Shown: positions 62,085 through 64,000 of the stretch, piece after piece | Position numbering within the stretch: position 1 is the first letter of the stretch | Layout: every line of letters begins with the position of its first letter | Assembly: GCA_023431055.1 (NCBI GenBank) | Contig: JAEYXX010000061.1 | Location: 25,469-89,468 of the forward strand | Origin: Pseudomonadota bacterium | GTDB taxonomy: Bacteria; Pseudomonadota; Gammaproteobacteria; Pseudomonadales; Pseudomonadaceae | Direction: 5' to 3' | Length of the DNA: 64,000 nt | Position numbers and translations under genes: made by a program | Notes under the pieces: generated by a model | The model's database searches: none | What the model was told of the DNA's origin: nothing | Seen by the model: the letters and a program-made list of their open reading frames with translations, nothing else

Positions 62085-63050
62085 CTAAGGCTTGCGTGCG
62101 ATCAGCACGGCGCGGGTCGGTGCCGGCAGGCCTTCAACGGTGCGGCTGTGGTCGGCCGGGTCGAGAAATTCCGGCAGCGACTGGAAGCGCATCCACTCGG
62201 TGGCGCGTTGTTCTTCCACCGAGGTGGTACTGACGTCGACGCAGCGTACGTCCTCGAAACCGGCGCGGCGTAGCCAGCGTTCCAGCGCCGGCACCGACGG
62301 CAGGAACCAGACGTTGCGCATCTGCGCGTAGCGATCTTCAGGCACCAGCACCTGTTCGGCATCGCCTTCGACCACCAGGGTTTCCAGTACCAGCTCGCCG
62401 CCCTTGACCAAGGCGTCCTTGAGATCCAGCAGATGATCGATGGGCGAGCGACGGTGATACAGCACGCCCATGGAGAACACCGTGTCGAAGCCCTGCAACC
62501 TGGCCGGCAGTTCCTCGAAGGCCAGCGGCAGGTGCCATACCGGTTGCTCCGGCAGGTAGCGCTTCATCGCCAGGAACTGGCAGAGGAACAGCCAGTTGGG
62601 GTCGATGCCGACCACGCTGTCGGCACCCGCACCAAGCATGCGCCACATGTAGTAGCCGTTGCCGCAGCCGACGTCGAGGATGCGCTTGCCGACCAGATCC
62701 AGATGCGGGGCGACGCGCTGCCATTTCCAGTCCGAGCGCCATTCGGTGTCGATGTGCACGCCGAACAGTTCGAACGGGCCCTTGCGCCAGGGGATAAGCC
62801 CCTGCAGGGCCGTTTTCAACTGCGCGCGCATGGCCTCGTCACAAGCGCCGCCGAAGGCGAAGCGCTGAGCCAGTTCCACCTCGCTCACCGGCAGATCCGG
62901 CAGGGCCTGGACGGCGCCGTACCAGCGGGCGAGGTCGCCGTGACCGATGGCCAGCTTGGCATCGAGCTGGCCGGGCAGCTCACAAGCCCAGTCCTGCAGC
63001 GGAGTGCCGGCCAGTTGTGCCTGCAGGGCGTCGAGATCCAGGTCGCGCAT
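62085..63050 (-). CDS. cmoB: tRNA carboxymethyltransferase CmoB
   Basis: This 321-residue enzyme uses carboxy-SAM to convert 5-hydroxyuridine to 5-carboxymethoxyuridine at tRNA wobble position 34. The W-R-K-G-P-F and [16 protein letters not shown] motifs are diagnostic. Either ATG (63050 or 63053) may start the gene; both overlap or abut the cmoA stop. Length equals the family standard (323 in E. coli). Confidence 0.95.
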   Translation of the reverse strand: MRDLDLDALQAQLAGTPLQDWACELPGQLDAKLAIGHGDLARWYGAVQALPDLPVSEVELAQRFAFGGACDEAMRAQLKTALQGLIPWRKGPFELFGVHIDTEWRSDWKWQRVAPHLDLVGKRILDVGCGNGYYMWRMLGAGADSVVGIDPNWLFLCQFLAMKRYLPEQPVWHLPLAFEELPARLQGFDTVFSMGVLYHRRSPIDHLLDLKDALVKGGELVLETLVVEGDAEQVLVPEDRYAQMRNVWFLPSVPALERWLRRAGFEDVRCVDVSTTSVEEQRATEWMRFQSLPEFLDPADHSRTVEGLPAPTRAVLIARKP

Positions 63051-63793
63051 CATGGCAGGGCCACCAGCGAGGCGAAGTTCAGGCACTGGAACCAGGGCAG
63101 CACCTTGCTGAAGCCGGCAGCCAGCAGGCGTTCGCGATGCTGCTCGAGGCTGTCTGGCAGCATCACCTTCTCGATGGCGCTGCGCTTCTGCGCGATTTCC
63201 AGTTCGCTGTAGCCGTTGGCGCGCTTGAAGGCGACATGCAGCTCGGTGAGCAGCTCGTGCTCGGCAGCGTCCTCGAAGCGCAGCTTTTCCGAGAGAATCA
63301 GCGCGCCACCGGGCAACAGTGCCTGGCGAATGCGCGTTAGCAGCTCCAGGCGGCGCTCCGGCGGGATGAACTGCAAAGTGAAGTTCAGCGTGACCAATGA
63401 GGTGGGCTGCAGGTCGAGGGTGAGAATGTCGGCCTCGATCACCTCCACCGGTAGCAGCTCCTGGAACATGGCGTCCTGGGCGTGCAGGTACTCGCTGCAG
63501 CGCGCGACCATGGCCGGGGAGTTGTCCACGGCGATGACCTTGCAGCCATCGACGCGCACATGACGACGCAGCGCCTGGGTCACTGCACCGAGCGAGGCGC
63601 CGAGGTCATACAGCGTCGTCTGTGGCTGGGCAAACTGGCCGGCGAGTACGCCGATGTTCTCGACGATGGTCGGGTAGCCGGGCACCGAGCGCTTGATCAT
63701 GTCGGGGAAGACCCGCACCACGTCCTCGTTGAAGACGAAATCGGGCACCTCGAGCAGAGGTTGGGCGAACAGACGATCAGGTTCTTGGCTCAC
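63050..63793 (-). CDS. cmoA: carboxy-SAM synthase CmoA
   Basis: This 247-residue enzyme makes carboxy-S-adenosylmethionine from SAM and prephenate for CmoB. The segment [20 protein letters not shown] (about 20-39) and [10 protein letters not shown] are diagnostic. The GTG at 63793 gives the standard length; a longer frame begins upstream at 63847. The two genes form an operon with overlapping stop and start. Confidence 0.93.
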   Translation of the reverse strand: MSQEPDRLFAQPLLEVPDFVFNEDVVRVFPDMIKRSVPGYPTIVENIGVLAGQFAQPQTTLYDLGASLGAVTQALRRHVRVDGCKVIAVDNSPAMVARCSEYLHAQDAMFQELLPVEVIEADILTLDLQPTSLVTLNFTLQFIPPERRLELLTRIRQALLPGGALILSEKLRFEDAAEHELLTELHVAFKRANGYSELEIAQKRSAIEKVMLPDSLEQHRERLLAAGFSKVLPWFQCLNFASLVALP

Positions 63794-63850
63794 GGCAATC
63801 GCAACGGGTAGCGGGAAAGGCCGGCATTTTAGCCAAGTGTGGCGCAACAG

Positions 63851-64000
63851 TCAGGCGCTGTTGCTGCGCTGGAAGGCCGAAGCGGTGATGCCCCACTGGC
63901 CGAGCCAGTAGGTGAGGATGATGGCGTAAGGCGCGGCGTCGAAGCTGGCGACGAAGCGGTCGATGCCGATCAGGCTGTCGGACAGCACGAAGAGCGCCGC
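63851..64000 (-). CDS. YhhN-family membrane protein, C-terminal fragment
   Basis: The leftward frame from the window edge ends with TGA at 63851 and encodes 49 visible residues. F-V-L-S-D-S-L-I-G-I-D-R-F followed by I-I-L-T-Y-W-L-G-Q-W-G-I resembles the last two helices of YhhN/TMEM86 proteins, which include lysoplasmalogenases. Start and most of the gene lie outside the window. Confidence 0.6.
   Translation of the reverse strand, partial: AALFVLSDSLIGIDRFVASFDAAPYAIILTYWLGQWGITASAFQRSNSA

Noticed and set aside
1..64000. CRISPR arrays, tRNA or rRNA genes, IS transposases and prophage
   Set aside because: No regularly spaced repeats, no cloverleaf with conserved TTCGA arm, and no transposase or phage protein was found on reading both strands.

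Overview
This is a contiguous stretch of a high-GC Pseudomonas chromosome. The gene content and order match P. aeruginosa in two blocks, with the mendocina/oleovorans/alcaliphila group a guess for the exact lineage. The evidence is the algU-mucA-mucB-rseC-mucD stress cassette followed by lepA-lepB-rnc-era-recO-pdxJ, the opdH-tctCBA/tctDE tricarboxylate locus, a QuiP-type acyl-homoserine lactone acylase and a sha (Mrp) antiporter operon. No phage, IS element, CRISPR array, rRNA or tRNA was found. Coding density is high, and most unexplained sequence sits in short intergenic repeats and leaders. Locus comparisons to P. aeruginosa are from memory, not from a search.

Layout. 1-9.9 kb: the tail of a NrtR-like regulator, quiP with two tandem terminators, and a run of small poorly characterised proteins (DUF2489, a His-rich SEC-C miniprotein, an LEA-like lipoprotein, a protein with APVGSD repeats, an orphan lipoprotein, YchJ, DUF6231, an OmpA-like lipoprotein, DUF1145 plus a collagen-like secreted protein, and a CopD-like membrane protein). 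10-18 kb: dinG, convergent with a complete six-gene Mrp antiporter operon (mnhAB-C-D-E-F-G). 18-26 kb: a serine esterase, a second OmpA lipoprotein, pdxH, a ProQ/FinO protein, cdaR-gntP-glycerate kinase (glycerate/sugar-acid use) and slyB. 26.4-32.2 kb: a second, diverged complete Mrp operon (shaAB-C-D-E-F-G) behind a leader that can fold into a three-way junction. 32-38 kb: a FAD oxidoreductase, an MFS exporter, a lipoprotein and a pseudouridine synthase, with several palindromic repeats; this lies at the join between the two P. aeruginosa-like blocks.

37.4-45 kb: opdH-tctC-tctB-tctA-abrB (outer-membrane porin, periplasmic binding protein, inner-membrane permease), divergent from the tctD-tctE two-component system. 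45.0-45.4 kb holds the remnant of a periplasmic solute-binding protein gene. 45.4-60.5 kb: an HDOD protein, ygfZ, sdhE-ygfX, nadB, the algU operon with two sigma-E-type promoters, then lepA-lepB-DUF4845-rnc-era-recO-pdxJ in nearly continuous coding. 60.5-64 kb: a LysR regulator divergent from a small basic protein, repeat-rich spacer, cmoB-cmoA (tRNA wobble-uridine modification) and the end of a YhhN-family gene.

How the genes work together. Two separate multi-subunit Na+/H+ antiporters imply strong investment in sodium/alkali tolerance. Carbon uptake loci (gntP, opdH, tctC) each carry an A-rich AANAANAA motif next to the ribosome binding site, as expected for Hfq/Crc catabolite repression. 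Envelope quality control is represented by algU-mucABCD, slyB, OmpA-like lipoproteins and lepB. The most interesting unexplained signals are the structured leader of the sha operon, the tandem heptanucleotide array that replaces the Shine-Dalgarno region of recO, the direct-repeat/inverted-repeat pair in the tct control region, and the small unknown proteins near 3-9 kb.
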